Assembly: GCA_946221065.1 (NCBI GenBank)
Contig: CAMIIO010000010.1
Coordinates: 1-64,000 of the forward strand
Length of the DNA: 64,000 nucleotides
Source: an uncultured Rothia sp.
GTDB lineage: Bacteria; Actinomycetota; Actinomycetes; Actinomycetales; Micrococcaceae
Direction of reading: 5' to 3'
Under the pieces are notes generated by a model. That model did no database searches and was not told the DNA's origin. It saw nothing but the letters and a program-made list of their open reading frames with translations. The position numbers and the translations under genes are program-made. Positions 41,839 to 50,803 of the stretch are shown one piece after another. Within the stretch, counting starts at the first letter, position 1. Each line of letters opens with the position of its first letter.

Positions 41839-43800
41839 ATGAGTGAATCTTCTCCCAACGTTCCCCGTTCTAATGGACCCACTGACGATCAGCTAATGAC
41901 TTCCTGGGCCAGAATTACTCTTGACTTTGGGGACTCCGGTTTTGAGGTTTCCGAAGATGTAGAAGAGGAGAAAGAGACTCCGCAATCTGCTGATGCGTTG
42001 CGTTCTGAGATTGAACGCATGATAGGCATGATTCGTCAGGTAGCGCAACAGAATACTGGCGATCAGTCAGGAATAGTAGACTCTGTTGCCGAGCATGAAG
42101 AGCTGACGGAAGAAATTTTTCAAAAAATGTTGCAGGGCTCCGAAGAGGGAGATTTTCCTGATTCAGAAAATTTGATGAGTCACGAAGAAGCGACTTTTTC
42201 TGAGTCTTCTGACTCCGATAGCCCTGGGCAGGATTCCGACTCTTCCCTGAATGAAGATTCTTTTGAAGAAGCTCCTAATACCCTTGACCCCGAGGTAGAA
42301 AAACGGGCGTTAGAAGCCACAACGGACGACATCGTACAGGCTTTATTGCTTGCCAGCGTTGATCGCCCCGAGGTGATGGTGTATGAGGCTTCGGAAGAAC
42401 ACGTTGATGTTTTTGTGTTAGTGATTGAAGACGAAGACGGTGTGCTACACACTGCTCAGCTGGGTGAAGACGGGAAGGTTCAGGCTGGTCTAGAATTTGA
42501 AGAATTTGCCGCTGAGCTAATGGAGGAACTACCTGTTCGTGGCGGTTTATGCGCTAGTCAGGATTCCTATAGCTGTTCACGACCGGTCACGGTGCTGGGC
42601 GAGGAACTTACCGTAGATGCTGATTCCACAGTGGCGGCACTGGTAGAGCTGGATATGCCGCAAATCCCTTACCTGGTGCATAACACTTTTGTGGTGGGAG
42701 CGGTGGAGGTTGTTCCTGCCGATAATGGCTGGTCAATGATTTCCACCGACCCGGTGTCGTTGCTGAACCTTTTGCAGAATTTGGGTAAACCGGCGATTGT
42801 GGCTGAAGCCCGAGAGGGCAGACAGCATCTTTCGTTTATTGTCCCCGGTGGGCAGTCCGAGCAACGCGAGAGCAAAGGTACATGGGGCGAATGGATGAAT
42901 CAGGTGGTAGGTTCTCCGGTAGCTCAAGATGTGGATGCTGGCGCCGTCATTGATTTGGTGTGGGGTCCTGCTAAGGTCTTGACTCGATATATTCCGCGTA
43001 AATCCTATGCCATTGATACGTTGTGGACTTTGCCGGGAGTTTTGCCGAGTCCGCTAAATTATGTGCAGCTTAACGATGAAGTAGAAAACCTGGCGTGGTT
43101 TTATGGGTTAGAGGAGAGCGCTACCAGACGTCTACGGAACTACGTGGAGGACGCCGATTCGGAGCTGGGCATGGAGTCCGTGTTACAGCTATTAGGCTTA
43201 CCGGATGAGCTTTCTAAAGTGGTTCAGGGGCGGTTATCTATGGAAGAAATTCCGGGATATCGTCACCTGGTTCCGGAGATGAGCCCGGTAGAAACTCTTA
43301 CCGAATCCGCATTGAGCTACCCTAACGGTACGGATTCTGTGTCTCAGATAAATCGTGCATTGATGGATCGTCCGTGGATTTTTACCGCTGACGGCGTTGT
43401 ACAGCTGGGCGCTTCAGGAATCCTAGGGGCGGTAGCCGCTCGCCGTTTGGTTCAGGGTAAGTCTGTTCGCACACAGGCTCTGCTGGCTGTGTTGTTGGCT
43501 GGCACGGGTGCTACCGAGATTGCCCTGGGCAGAACCTATCGAAAGCTCAAGAATAATCACAAGGTTTTTTCTGAGCAAGCAGAAGACTCTGAGAGCGATT
43601 TCTCTCGTGAGATGAGTCTGATGGAGGAATTGCAGGCCGGAGCTACCGGAACCGCGCCAAAAGATCGTGGTTCGGATGAAGAAACAGGGTATTCCCCTAG
43701 GCACCGGGATTCTGGGTCGTTGCCGTTGACGGCGCTGAACGAGACGCGCGAGGCAGTAACTCAATGGGCTCAGCGTATCACCCGTAAATTCAAGAAATAG
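41839..43800 (+). CDS. Unrecognised acidic 653-residue protein
   Basis: I do not recognise this family. The N-terminal ~170 residues are very rich in Glu, Asp and Ser and look disordered. A mixed alpha/beta region follows (about 170-340, with VMVYEASEEHVDVFVLVIEDEDG and GLCASQDSYSCSRPVTVLG), then a region of about 120 residues with aromatic, Trp-containing stretches (TWGEWMNQVV, WTLPGVLPSPLNYVQL). A moderately hydrophobic stretch near 530-570 (VAARRLVQ, LLAVLLAGTGATEIALG) could touch the membrane but is not a clear helix pair. The tail is polar and ends KFKK. There is no signal peptide. It ends 11 bases before a histidine kinase gene on the same strand, so it is probably co-transcribed with the kinase, its regulator and an ABC exporter. 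Confidence 0.72.
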   Translation: MSESSPNVPRSNGPTDDQLMTSWARITLDFGDSGFEVSEDVEEEKETPQSADALRSEIERMIGMIRQVAQQNTGDQSGIVDSVAEHEELTEEIFQKMLQGSEEGDFPDSENLMSHEEATFSESSDSDSPGQDSDSSLNEDSFEEAPNTLDPEVEKRALEATTDDIVQALLLASVDRPEVMVYEASEEHVDVFVLVIEDEDGVLHTAQLGEDGKVQAGLEFEEFAAELMEELPVRGGLCASQDSYSCSRPVTVLGEELTVDADSTVAALVELDMPQIPYLVHNTFVVGAVEVVPADNGWSMISTDPVSLLNLLQNLGKPAIVAEAREGRQHLSFIVPGGQSEQRESKGTWGEWMNQVVGSPVAQDVDAGAVIDLVWGPAKVLTRYIPRKSYAIDTLWTLPGVLPSPLNYVQLNDEVENLAWFYGLEESATRRLRNYVEDADSELGMESVLQLLGLPDELSKVVQGRLSMEEIPGYRHLVPEMSPVETLTESALSYPNGTDSVSQINRALMDRPWIFTADGVVQLGASGILGAVAARRLVQGKSVRTQALLAVLLAGTGATEIALGRTYRKLKNNHKVFSEQAEDSESDFSREMSLMEELQAGATGTAPKDRGSDEETGYSPRHRDSGSLPLTALNETREAVTQWAQRITRKFKK

Positions 43801-43811
43801 AACGAAATATT

Positions 43812-45215
43812 ATGAATATCGGCCCTGCGGGGGAGGTAGTTTCCTCCGCACGGCTGTTTAATGCTGGGGTGAGCACTGAATCGAGTACACCTTTTTATCT
43901 GCGGTTTTGGTCAACGATTGACCCTGAATGGGAGCGACCCTCACCGGGTGCTCGTGCGTTTCATCGTGACGTGTATGGTTGGGCACTATGGCTTGGCGTG
44001 TGTTTGCTATGGAATGCTGCACTGGCCAGCTTGGGACTTTATGAAGATTCTGGTACTGAGCAGTGGAAAGGATATCTTGCCACGGCATTGATGACGCTAC
44101 CTCTCATGGTGCGACGTCGTTATCCGCTTATCACGCTGTTGCTGTCCACGGCGTTCTTTTATTCTTTGGATAGTTTGAGTCGCTCAACGGGACTGACGTT
44201 ATTTGTTCAGGTGAGCTACTTGGTGTGTTTATATTCTGCTATTGCTTGGGCGAAGAATCGGCGGATGCTGTGGCTGATGTTCGCTGTAGTGGGTTTACTC
44301 GCTACCTTATGGGTGGTGGTGTACTGGACAATGTCCGATTCTTATTTCACTTTTTCTTCTGAAAAGCAGAATTTTGGCGGCCTCTTTTCAATCCCGACAG
44401 CCTTTTTGATAGCAATGGTGCTCAATAATGTGCTGTATTTTGGGGCGGCGGCTTTGCTGGGCAGGATGGCGTGGACTCGCGCGTATCAGCAGTCGGTGGT
44501 GCAGGAGCAGGCGCAGACGATTCGTGTGCAGAGCGAGCAGATGGCAGAGGACGCCGTGATGCGGGACCGGTTGCGGATTGCGCGTGAGCTGCACGATTCG
44601 GTGGGGCACCATGTGTCGGTGATGGGGGTACAAGCGGCCGCTGCCCGCCGGGTGCTACGGAAGAATCCTGAGCTGGCAGAGAAAGCATTGCTTAATGTTG
44701 AAGGGGCAAGCCGCGATGCGGTAAGCGAGATGAAATCGGTATTGCGAGTACTGCGGTCGGTCCAGGATACGGAATCGGCACAGAAGGATCCGCAAATACG
44801 GGATATTCCCCAGCTTGTGCAGCGTGTGGAAGATGCGGGATTTACCGTTCGCTATGATTGCGTGGAACACGTTCCACAGTTTTTCGATTCGCTCTCTCAA
44901 AGCACCCAGCTTTCGCTGTATCGCATTACCCAGGAGTCCTTGAATAACGTGGTGAAGCATTCGACGGCAAGAAATATTGACGTGGTTTTACGTTCGGGCA
45001 AGGACGAGGCGAAGCCTTGGGTTGAAGTCGAAGTCACTGATGACGGCGTTCTTTCTTCTGTTGCTACAGGCAACGGCTTTGGTATTCGAGGAATGAAGGA
45101 ACGGGCGGAGGCAATGAACGGATTATTGGAGTACGGTCCGCGTCAGGGGCAAGAAGGGTGGAAGGTGCGCGTGCGGTTTCCTGTACTGGTACAAAAGGTA
45201 AAGGCGGAACAGTGA
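43812..45215 (+). CDS. Two-component sensor histidine kinase (NarL/DesK class)
   Basis: A 467-residue membrane kinase. About five or six hydrophobic helices span residues 55-215, followed by a coiled linker and a HisKA_3 dimerisation domain with phospho-acceptor His261 in RIARELHDSVGHH. The HATPase domain has the N box (SLNNVVKHS) and G box (GNGFGIRGMKERAEAM). It lacks a large extracytoplasmic domain, so the signal is probably sensed in or near the membrane. The ATG has no strong ribosome site. The stop overlaps the response regulator start by 4 bases (GTGA). Confidence 0.9.
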   Translation: MNIGPAGEVVSSARLFNAGVSTESSTPFYLRFWSTIDPEWERPSPGARAFHRDVYGWALWLGVCLLWNAALASLGLYEDSGTEQWKGYLATALMTLPLMVRRRYPLITLLLSTAFFYSLDSLSRSTGLTLFVQVSYLVCLYSAIAWAKNRRMLWLMFAVVGLLATLWVVVYWTMSDSYFTFSSEKQNFGGLFSIPTAFLIAMVLNNVLYFGAAALLGRMAWTRAYQQSVVQEQAQTIRVQSEQMAEDAVMRDRLRIARELHDSVGHHVSVMGVQAAAARRVLRKNPELAEKALLNVEGASRDAVSEMKSVLRVLRSVQDTESAQKDPQIRDIPQLVQRVEDAGFTVRYDCVEHVPQFFDSLSQSTQLSLYRITQESLNNVVKHSTARNIDVVLRSGKDEAKPWVEVEVTDDGVLSSVATGNGFGIRGMKERAEAMNGLLEYGPRQGQEGWKVRVRFPVLVQKVKAEQ

Positions 45216-45901
45216 GCCGGAAAATTCGAGTGGTCTTAGCCGATGACCAGGAGCTGGTTCGCAGTGGCTTTGCAATGATTCTTTCTATTGAAGAGAACAT
45301 CGAGGTGGTAGGGGAAGCCGCAAACGGGGTGGAAGCGGTGGAGTTGGCGCGTACTTTACAGCCCGACGTCGTGCTGATGGATGTGCAAATGCCATTGCTG
45401 GACGGGATTGCCGCCACCGCACAGATTTGCGCCGGCTCTTCCGCGAGTAAAGTTCTTATTTTGACGACCTTTGACCGAGAAGACTATCTTTTTGAGGCAT
45501 TACGTGCCGGTGCTAGCGGGTTCTTGCTCAAAACCTCCGACGCCGATGATTTGGTAGAGGCGATTGTTAAGGTAGCTAGCGGGTTCGCTTTGCTCTCTCC
45601 GGAGATGACGGTGCCGCTTATCCGAGAATGGGTAGAACATGGCCAACAGCAGAGCCAGCAGCGTCCCTTGACTGCGCAGGAGCGTTTGATGGTTGATTCG
45701 TTGACTCAACGAGAAGTGGAAGTTCTTTCTTTGCTGGCGGAGGGGATGACTAACGCGGAAATTGCCGAGCGACTTTTCTTGGGAGCGGCGACCGTCAAGA
45801 CTCATGTCTCCAATATTTTGGCAAAAACACAGAGTCGGGATCGGGTAAACGCGGTGATTTTTGCGCACCGCACCGGCATTGCGCCGGGGACACGGAGATA
45901 A
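45212..45901 (+). CDS. LuxR/NarL-type response regulator
   Basis: A 229-residue partner of the upstream kinase. The receiver domain has the acidic pocket ADD near residues 10-12, phospho-acceptor Asp57 in LMDVQMP, and the conserved Lys in LLKTS. The C-terminal GerE helix-turn-helix (SLTQREVEVLSLLAEGMTNAEIAERLFLGAATVKTHVSNIL) is intact. I chose the GTG at 45212, which overlaps the kinase stop and follows AAAGGCGGAA. The likely targets are the adjacent ABC genes, by analogy with similar cassettes. Confidence 0.93.
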   Translation: MSRKIRVVLADDQELVRSGFAMILSIEENIEVVGEAANGVEAVELARTLQPDVVLMDVQMPLLDGIAATAQICAGSSASKVLILTTFDREDYLFEALRAGASGFLLKTSDADDLVEAIVKVASGFALLSPEMTVPLIREWVEHGQQQSQQRPLTAQERLMVDSLTQREVEVLSLLAEGMTNAEIAERLFLGAATVKTHVSNILAKTQSRDRVNAVIFAHRTGIAPGTRR

Positions 45902-45916
45902 AATTCCCCCTACAGT

Positions 45917-45939
45917 TTCACCCTCGCGGGGGAGGTGAA
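45917..45939 (+). promoter_or_regulatory. Imperfect hairpin between regulator and ABC genes
   Basis: TTCACC (45917-45922) pairs with GGTGAA (45934-45939) with further imperfect pairing inside. It lies 16 bases after the regulator stop and 63 before the ABC start. It may be a partial terminator or a regulator-binding site for control of the exporter. Confidence 0.35.
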
Positions 45940-46001
45940 GAGCGCGGATAACAGCATAGTGTTGATTCTAGTTATTAACCAGATATTCAGGAGCGTAGCC
46001 A

Positions 46002-46949
46002 ATGAACCAGCACTCTGATTCTGACCGGAATCACTATCGTATAGAGGTAAATAACCTCACCAAGAGATACGGCGATTTCGCTGCAGTCAATCAGGCCACC
46101 TTTACCGTTGAACCCGGCTCCATGACAGGCTTCTTGGGAGCTAATGGTGCAGGCAAAACCACCACTATGCGTATGATTATGGGTTTGTTGGAGCCCACCG
46201 AAGGGCAGGTGCTCGTCAACGGACAACCGATTACTGCAGCTCAGCGGGCTTCCTTTGGATATATGCCGGAGGAACGCGGACTATACCCTAAACAACCCAT
46301 TCTGGAACAGCTTGTTTATCTGGGACAGCTGCGGGGTATGCCGGCAACTCATGCTCGAAAGGTTGCTACCGAGCATCTTGAGCAGTTAGGACTGGGAGAT
46401 CGACTCAAAGCCAAGCTTGAGTCATTATCGCTAGGAAATCAGCAGCGTGTGCAAATTGTTGCTTCGATCTTGCACCACCCTACGGCGCTGATCTTGGACG
46501 AACCGTTTTCCGGGCTGGACCCCAAAGCGGTAGACACGATGATTACCATGTTGCATCGGCTCATGCGTGAGGGGGTTCCGGTGCTCTTTTCTTCGCACCA
46601 GCTAGATTTGGTGGATAGGTTATGTGATCGCGTGGTGATTTTGCATCAGGGTGAAGTTAAAGCTGCCGGATCTGCTGAAGAGCTACGAACCGCAGGGCCG
46701 GCACGGTTCCGGCTACGAGCAAGCGAAGACGCCGGATGGCTACGGGATCACCTGCTGGTGAATGCGGGCACGGTGCAGGTTGTCGATATTTCCGGCCAAG
46801 AAGCAGTACTCCAATGGGATGTGTACTCTGCCGAAGTCGCAAATATTAGGGCACAGATTCTTGCCGATGCCCTACAGCACGGTCTTGAAGAATTTTCACG
46901 TATTACCCCTACTCTGGGTGAAATTTACCGAGGAGTCACCAACCAATGA
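46002..46949 (+). CDS. ABC transporter ATP-binding protein (NatA-like)
   Basis: This 315-residue ATPase has Walker A GANGAGKT (residues 46-53), the signature LSLGNQQRVQ near 146, Walker B ALILDEPFSGLDPK, and a switch His in SSHQLDLVDR. The C-terminal extension of about 80 residues is seen in DrrA/NatA-type export ATPases. AGGAG lies 6 bases before the ATG. It overlaps the permease by 4 bases (ATGA). With the permease it forms an ABC-2 exporter; substrate unknown (sodium, lipid or antimicrobial). Confidence 0.92.
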   Translation: MNQHSDSDRNHYRIEVNNLTKRYGDFAAVNQATFTVEPGSMTGFLGANGAGKTTTMRMIMGLLEPTEGQVLVNGQPITAAQRASFGYMPEERGLYPKQPILEQLVYLGQLRGMPATHARKVATEHLEQLGLGDRLKAKLESLSLGNQQRVQIVASILHHPTALILDEPFSGLDPKAVDTMITMLHRLMREGVPVLFSSHQLDLVDRLCDRVVILHQGEVKAAGSAEELRTAGPARFRLRASEDAGWLRDHLLVNAGTVQVVDISGQEAVLQWDVYSAEVANIRAQILADALQHGLEEFSRITPTLGEIYRGVTNQ

Positions 46950-48121
46950 GCAATCAGAACATCACATCATCGCGTCCCTGGCAGATTGTTGCTCAGCGGG
47001 AGGTTATGACTAAACTGCGCGATAAGTCATTTATCTTTGGCACGCTATTCTCACTAGCGCTGATTATCATCTCAATTGGTGCAAGCGTATTTTTTGGCAA
47101 TCGCACCACCGATTACACCGTTGCTGTGTTGGATAGCTCGGCACAAAGCATAGTGGAGGCTGCCCAGAGTTCGCAGGGTGAAGATGACGATACCCTTCAT
47201 GCGCAGCGCTTTAGCTCTGAGGGCGAGGCTCGTGAATCGCTCAAAAATGACGACGTCGACGCCTTGTTGACTACCACGAACGATGGCTGGAAACTAACCT
47301 ATCAGCAGAGTCCTTCGCAACAGCTCACTCAGATACTGCAACAGAGTATCGTTGCCACTATTACTGCTCAGAATGCTACCCAGATGGGAGTAAACCTTGA
47401 GAGGCTCTCTGCCGGTACTCAGCTGGAGACGCAGAGCATTGAGGGCAACGATAACGCGATGATAGCTACTCTGGTGGGCATGGGATTTGCCTTAATCTTC
47501 TATATGGCAACGCTAATTTTCGGGCAGCTTATTGCTCAGAGCGTAGTAGAGGAAAAACAAAATCGTATTGTGGAAATCATCGCCACCGCAATCCCCATAA
47601 GCCAGTTGCTTGCTGGAAAGATCATTGGAAATATTGTTTTGGCTATTGGTCAGGTTGCCGTGTACGCAATTGTTGGTTTGGGCGGACTTACCCTCACCGG
47701 CCAAACCCGCGAATATGGTTGGATACTTTCGTCTACCGGATGGTTTGTTGCTTTCTATGTGGTGGGCTTTGCCGCAATAGCCACTGTGTGGGCAGGTGTG
47801 GGCGCTATGGCGTCTCAGGTCGAAGACGTGGGAAATCTCTCCATGCCTCTCATGATGGTTCTGATTGGAGCGCTTTTTGCCGGTATTTACGCCGGGGATC
47901 AGATTCTCATGGTGCTATCTTTTGTGCCGGTCATCTCTTCTATTGCTATGCCTATGCGCTTACTCGTCGAAGACGTTCCGGTATGGCAACCCTTGTTGGC
48001 ATTGGTTCTCGGCTTACTTGCAACGTGGTTGCTGACCCTGCTAGGGGCACGAATTTATCGTAATAATATTATGCGCGGTGGGAGCGCAGTGAGCTGGAAG
48101 CAGGCTCTTCGCCAAAAATAA
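46946..48121 (+). CDS. ABC-2 type permease (NatB-like)
   Basis: A 391-residue ABC-2 permease. A first membrane helix near residues 30-50 is followed by an extracytoplasmic loop of about 130 residues (including AVLDSSAQ and an acidic GEDDDTLH) and then five or six helices from about 175 to the end. VEEKQNRIVEIIATAIPISQLLAGKIIGNI is the typical NatB/ABC-2 cytoplasmic motif. It is translationally coupled to the ATPase, and a terminator follows. Confidence 0.9.
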   Translation: MSNQNITSSRPWQIVAQREVMTKLRDKSFIFGTLFSLALIIISIGASVFFGNRTTDYTVAVLDSSAQSIVEAAQSSQGEDDDTLHAQRFSSEGEARESLKNDDVDALLTTTNDGWKLTYQQSPSQQLTQILQQSIVATITAQNATQMGVNLERLSAGTQLETQSIEGNDNAMIATLVGMGFALIFYMATLIFGQLIAQSVVEEKQNRIVEIIATAIPISQLLAGKIIGNIVLAIGQVAVYAIVGLGGLTLTGQTREYGWILSSTGWFVAFYVVGFAAIATVWAGVGAMASQVEDVGNLSMPLMMVLIGALFAGIYAGDQILMVLSFVPVISSIAMPMRLLVEDVPVWQPLLALVLGLLATWLLTLLGARIYRNNIMRGGSAVSWKQALRQK

Positions 48122-48140
48122 TTATTAGTCGATGGTGGTG

Positions 48141-48172
48141 CAGAGGTGCTCGGGAGGTCCCGGGCACCTCTG
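48141..48172 (+). terminator. Terminator after the ABC permease
   Basis: A 14-bp stem (48141-48154 with 48159-48172, one G-T pair) closes an AGGT loop and is followed by TTTAACTT. It ends the presumed five-gene operon. Confidence 0.85.
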
Positions 48173-48242
48173 TTTAACTTAGAGATACCCCTACCTTAAC
48201 GAAAGCTCGCTAAGTTTCCCTGGTTCTCTTGACGCACTAAAT

Positions 48243-48270
48243 TGAAGTTCATCAGAGTGTGGAAACTTCA
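48243..48270. promoter_or_regulatory. Inverted repeat upstream of the FNT channel gene
   Basis: TGAAGTT (48243-48249) and AACTTCA (48264-48270) are perfect 7-bp arms with a 14-base spacer, 100 bases before the channel start. It may be an operator. I do not recognise the binding protein. Confidence 0.3.
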
Positions 48271-48369
48271 CGTATTTCTCGTCAATAGCCCACTACTATG
48301 GCTAAGGTCACTAAATGATGAAGTGTTTACTATGCACTTTTAATTCGTCTCTCCCATGAAAGAATTCCC

Positions 48370-49155
48370 ATGGCCCTTAACGATGTTGCACACGGTGCGT
48401 TGCAACGCAAATTAGATCTTTTTGACAACGATTTCGCCCGCTTTGCTGTACGCGGTGTACTTGCTGGTGTCTACCTCACCCTAGCAACAGGCTTTGCTGG
48501 CATGGCTGGAAGCGCGGTAGAAGCTCACGCCAAAGGTATTGGTTCTCTGGTGTTCGCTTTCCTTTTTGGTATTGGACTCTTTGCCATTATTGTGCTGAAC
48601 GGTGAACTTGCCACCGGCAATATGATGTTCGGTTCTTACGGTGCTATCAAGAAGCAGGCGAGCTGGGGTAAAGCCCTAATTTTCATTGTGACGACAACTT
48701 TGCTGAACTTGGTGGGGTGCGTAGTGATTGCCTACTATCTCAGCCACACAGCAAAATTTGCGGGAATGACAGATACCAACATGATTTCTACTATTACTGA
48801 AGCTAAGTTTCATAAGAGTGCAGGTGGCGCTTTTCTGGAAGGAATTGGCGCGAACTTTGTGGTGAACATGGCTATTGTTGGTGCTGCGGCTGCTAAAGAT
48901 TTCATTTCCAAATTCGTTACGATTGTCTCCTTCCTCGCGGTATTCGTAGGATTGGGTCTCGAACACGTTATTGCTAATTTCTCGCTCATGTCTATCGCGT
49001 TTTTTGCTTCGGATCCGCTACCGGCATCTATGACGGTAGGGGCTGTGGCTACTAACTGGGCGATGGTGTGGCTTGGAAACTTTGTCGGTGGTGGTCTAGT
49101 AATGGGCGGCACCTACGCCTGGCTCAACAAGACCAAGACCAGCTACATCGACTAA
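48370..49155 (+). CDS. Formate/nitrite transporter (FNT) family channel
   Basis: A 261-residue membrane protein with six or so helices of the FNT fold. FAVRGVLAGVYLTLATGF is helix 1, and NGELATGNMMFG is the family signature (usually AELFTGN). The second half repeats with GIGANFVVNMAIVGAAAAKD and FGLEHVIANFSLMS-like helix 5 features. It may carry formate, nitrite or hydrosulfide anions; the sequence does not decide. No nitrite reductase or formate genes are nearby. The final GGGLVMGGTYAWL is typical of the family. Confidence 0.87.
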   Translation: MALNDVAHGALQRKLDLFDNDFARFAVRGVLAGVYLTLATGFAGMAGSAVEAHAKGIGSLVFAFLFGIGLFAIIVLNGELATGNMMFGSYGAIKKQASWGKALIFIVTTTLLNLVGCVVIAYYLSHTAKFAGMTDTNMISTITEAKFHKSAGGAFLEGIGANFVVNMAIVGAAAAKDFISKFVTIVSFLAVFVGLGLEHVIANFSLMSIAFFASDPLPASMTVGAVATNWAMVWLGNFVGGGLVMGGTYAWLNKTKTSYID

Positions 49156-49238
49156 GTTCAATAGCTAGAGGCGAAAACTCATGCCTTAAACCACATAAAA
49201 AGTGCGAGTTTGCCCTGGATTAAAAGGGTAAGCTTTGG

Positions 49239-49244
49239 CATAAT
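49239..49244 (+). promoter_or_regulatory. Possible -10 box for the rpsP operon
   Basis: CATAAT resembles a sigma-70 type -10 element, with a poor -35 (TGGATT) 17 bases upstream. It would give a leader of about 130 bases before rpsP. Low confidence; no other candidate stands out. Confidence 0.3.
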
Positions 49245-49379
49245 CTTTCAGGTACTCGATGTGCGCGCGGTCCCTCTCACCCGCACGTCATTGTGTTCAT
49301 AGAAGAGGAGAGGACGGCCGGCCCCACCGGCGCAGAATCTTCACTTCGTATAAAAACTAGAAACAGGAGATCCACAACA

Positions 49380-49805
49380 GTGGCTGTTAAAATTCGTCTG
49401 AAGCGCATGGGTAAAATCCGCGATCCTCGCTACCGCGTAGTCGTTATGGACTCACGCACCAAGCGCGATGGTCGTGCAATCGAGGAAATCGGCATCTACC
49501 AGCCGACCGAAAACCCCTCGCTTGTTCAGATTGATTCCGAGCGCGCACAGTACTGGCTGTCCGTAGGCGCACAGCCTACCGAGCAGGTACTGGCATTGCT
49601 CAAGCTCACCGGCGACTGGGCAACCTTCAAGGGTGAAAAGGCAGAGGCAACTCTCAAGCCCGTTGAAGCTAAGCCCGAGTTTGTTGTTCCCGATAAGGGT
49701 TCCGTCATTCTTCCTGAGGCCATCACCCCCAAGGGTGAAGACAAGGCTGAAGAAGTAGCCGAAGCTGATGCAAAGGATGAGGCAGCTGAAGAAGCTGCTG
49801 AGTAA
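49380..49805 (+). CDS. rpsP: 30S ribosomal protein S16
   Basis: A 141-residue S16 starting AVKIRLKRMGKIRDPRYRVVVMDSR after the initiator. The C-terminal ~40 residues are an acidic, Ala/Glu-rich tail typical of actinobacterial S16. I chose the GTG at 49380, 9 bases after AGGAGA, rather than an upstream in-frame ATG at 49293 whose extension has no homology to S16. It starts the rpsP-khpA pair. Confidence 0.97.
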   Translation: MAVKIRLKRMGKIRDPRYRVVVMDSRTKRDGRAIEEIGIYQPTENPSLVQIDSERAQYWLSVGAQPTEQVLALLKLTGDWATFKGEKAEATLKPVEAKPEFVVPDKGSVILPEAITPKGEDKAEEVAEADAKDEAAEEAAE

Positions 49806-49807
49806 TT

Positions 49808-50050
49808 ATGTTGGCTGATGCACTCGAGCACCTCGTTCGAGGAATCGTCAATAACCCCGACGACGTCAAGGTTCGTTCGCGAGCCGGTCGCCGCGGAGAC
49901 ACCCTAGAGGTTCGGGTTAATCCTGAAGATCTCGGTCGAGTTATTGGCCGCCAGGGGCGCACGGCAAATAGCGTGCGCACGGTTATTGATGCCATCAACG
50001 ATGGTGAACACGTCCGCGTAGACGTGGTAGACACCGATCGTCAACGATAA
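49808..50050 (+). CDS. khpA: KH-domain RNA-binding protein KhpA
   Basis: An 80-residue single-KH protein with the GRVIGRQGRTANSVRTVI core (GxxG loop). It is the YlqC/KhpA protein that follows rpsP in most Gram-positive bacteria and binds RNA, often with KhpB. It lies 2 bases after rpsP. A terminator follows. Confidence 0.95.
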   Translation: MLADALEHLVRGIVNNPDDVKVRSRAGRRGDTLEVRVNPEDLGRVIGRQGRTANSVRTVIDAINDGEHVRVDVVDTDRQR

Positions 50051-50079
50051 GTACCTCAGGCTGTTACTGAGAATTCTTA

Positions 50080-50109
50080 AAGGTCCTGCACCTCAAGGTG
50101 CAGGACCTT
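50080..50109 (+). terminator. Hairpin terminator after khpA
   Basis: A 13-bp perfect stem (50080-50092 with 50097-50109) with a TCAA loop and followed by ATCCTTT separates rpsP-khpA from rimM-trmD. Confidence 0.85.
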
Positions 50110-50197
50110 ATCCTTTAACTAGCTCTGCCCAGCCCTGCCAAGTACTGAGGGTGAGTTAAACTGGCAGAAAGATCTATGTGGTACTGAAGGAGTATAA

Positions 50198-50800
50198 GTG
50201 CAGGTTTTAGTGGCGCGTATCGGTAAACCTCACGGCATTCGTGGGGAAGTTACCGTGCAGCTTTTTACTGATGCCCCGGAAGAACGTTTTGCCGCGGGGG
50301 AAAAACTTCAGATTGAAGATTTTTCTCGGCAAACGCCGGTGGGACAGATAGCTCCGGCAGGAGAACTGACGGTTGCAGGTGCACGCTGGAATAAGAAAAT
50401 TTTGGTGGTGCGATTCGCTGAAGTTTCTTCACTTAATGACGCTGAGGAGCTTCGGGATGTTCGCCTGACTTTTGATTCTTCGGAGGCGGAAGACTCTGAA
50501 GGGATTTATGAGCATGACGTGCTAGATCTACCCGTCTATCTCGTCAATGATGTTCCGGAAGGGGAGATCCCTCAGGGGGAGGGGATCGGTAAAGTAAGCG
50601 GTTTGCGGACGTTGCCCACTCAAGATTTGCTCTTGGTTGAGCTTCACAATGGAGAAGAAGCCATGATTCCTTTTGTGGAAGAACTGGTGCCCGAGATTAA
50701 TCTGGAGGATGGGTTTATTCTGATTGATCCACCGGCAGGTTTGCTTGACCTGCAATCCGAGACCAATGACGACGTCGAGATAGAAAGTGCGGAGAACTAA
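50198..50800 (+). CDS. rimM: 16S rRNA processing protein RimM
   Basis: RimM helps assemble the head of the 30S subunit and binds S19. The N-terminal domain shows VARIGKPHGIRGEVTV, and the PRC-barrel domain shows LPVYLVND with GKVSGL and MIPFVEELVPEINLEDG. It is 200 residues with a short acidic tail. The start is GTG with GAAGGAG upstream. trmD follows after 3 bases. Confidence 0.96.
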   Translation: MQVLVARIGKPHGIRGEVTVQLFTDAPEERFAAGEKLQIEDFSRQTPVGQIAPAGELTVAGARWNKKILVVRFAEVSSLNDAEELRDVRLTFDSSEAEDSEGIYEHDVLDLPVYLVNDVPEGEIPQGEGIGKVSGLRTLPTQDLLLVELHNGEEAMIPFVEELVPEINLEDGFILIDPPAGLLDLQSETNDDVEIESAEN

Positions 50801-50803
50801 GCC

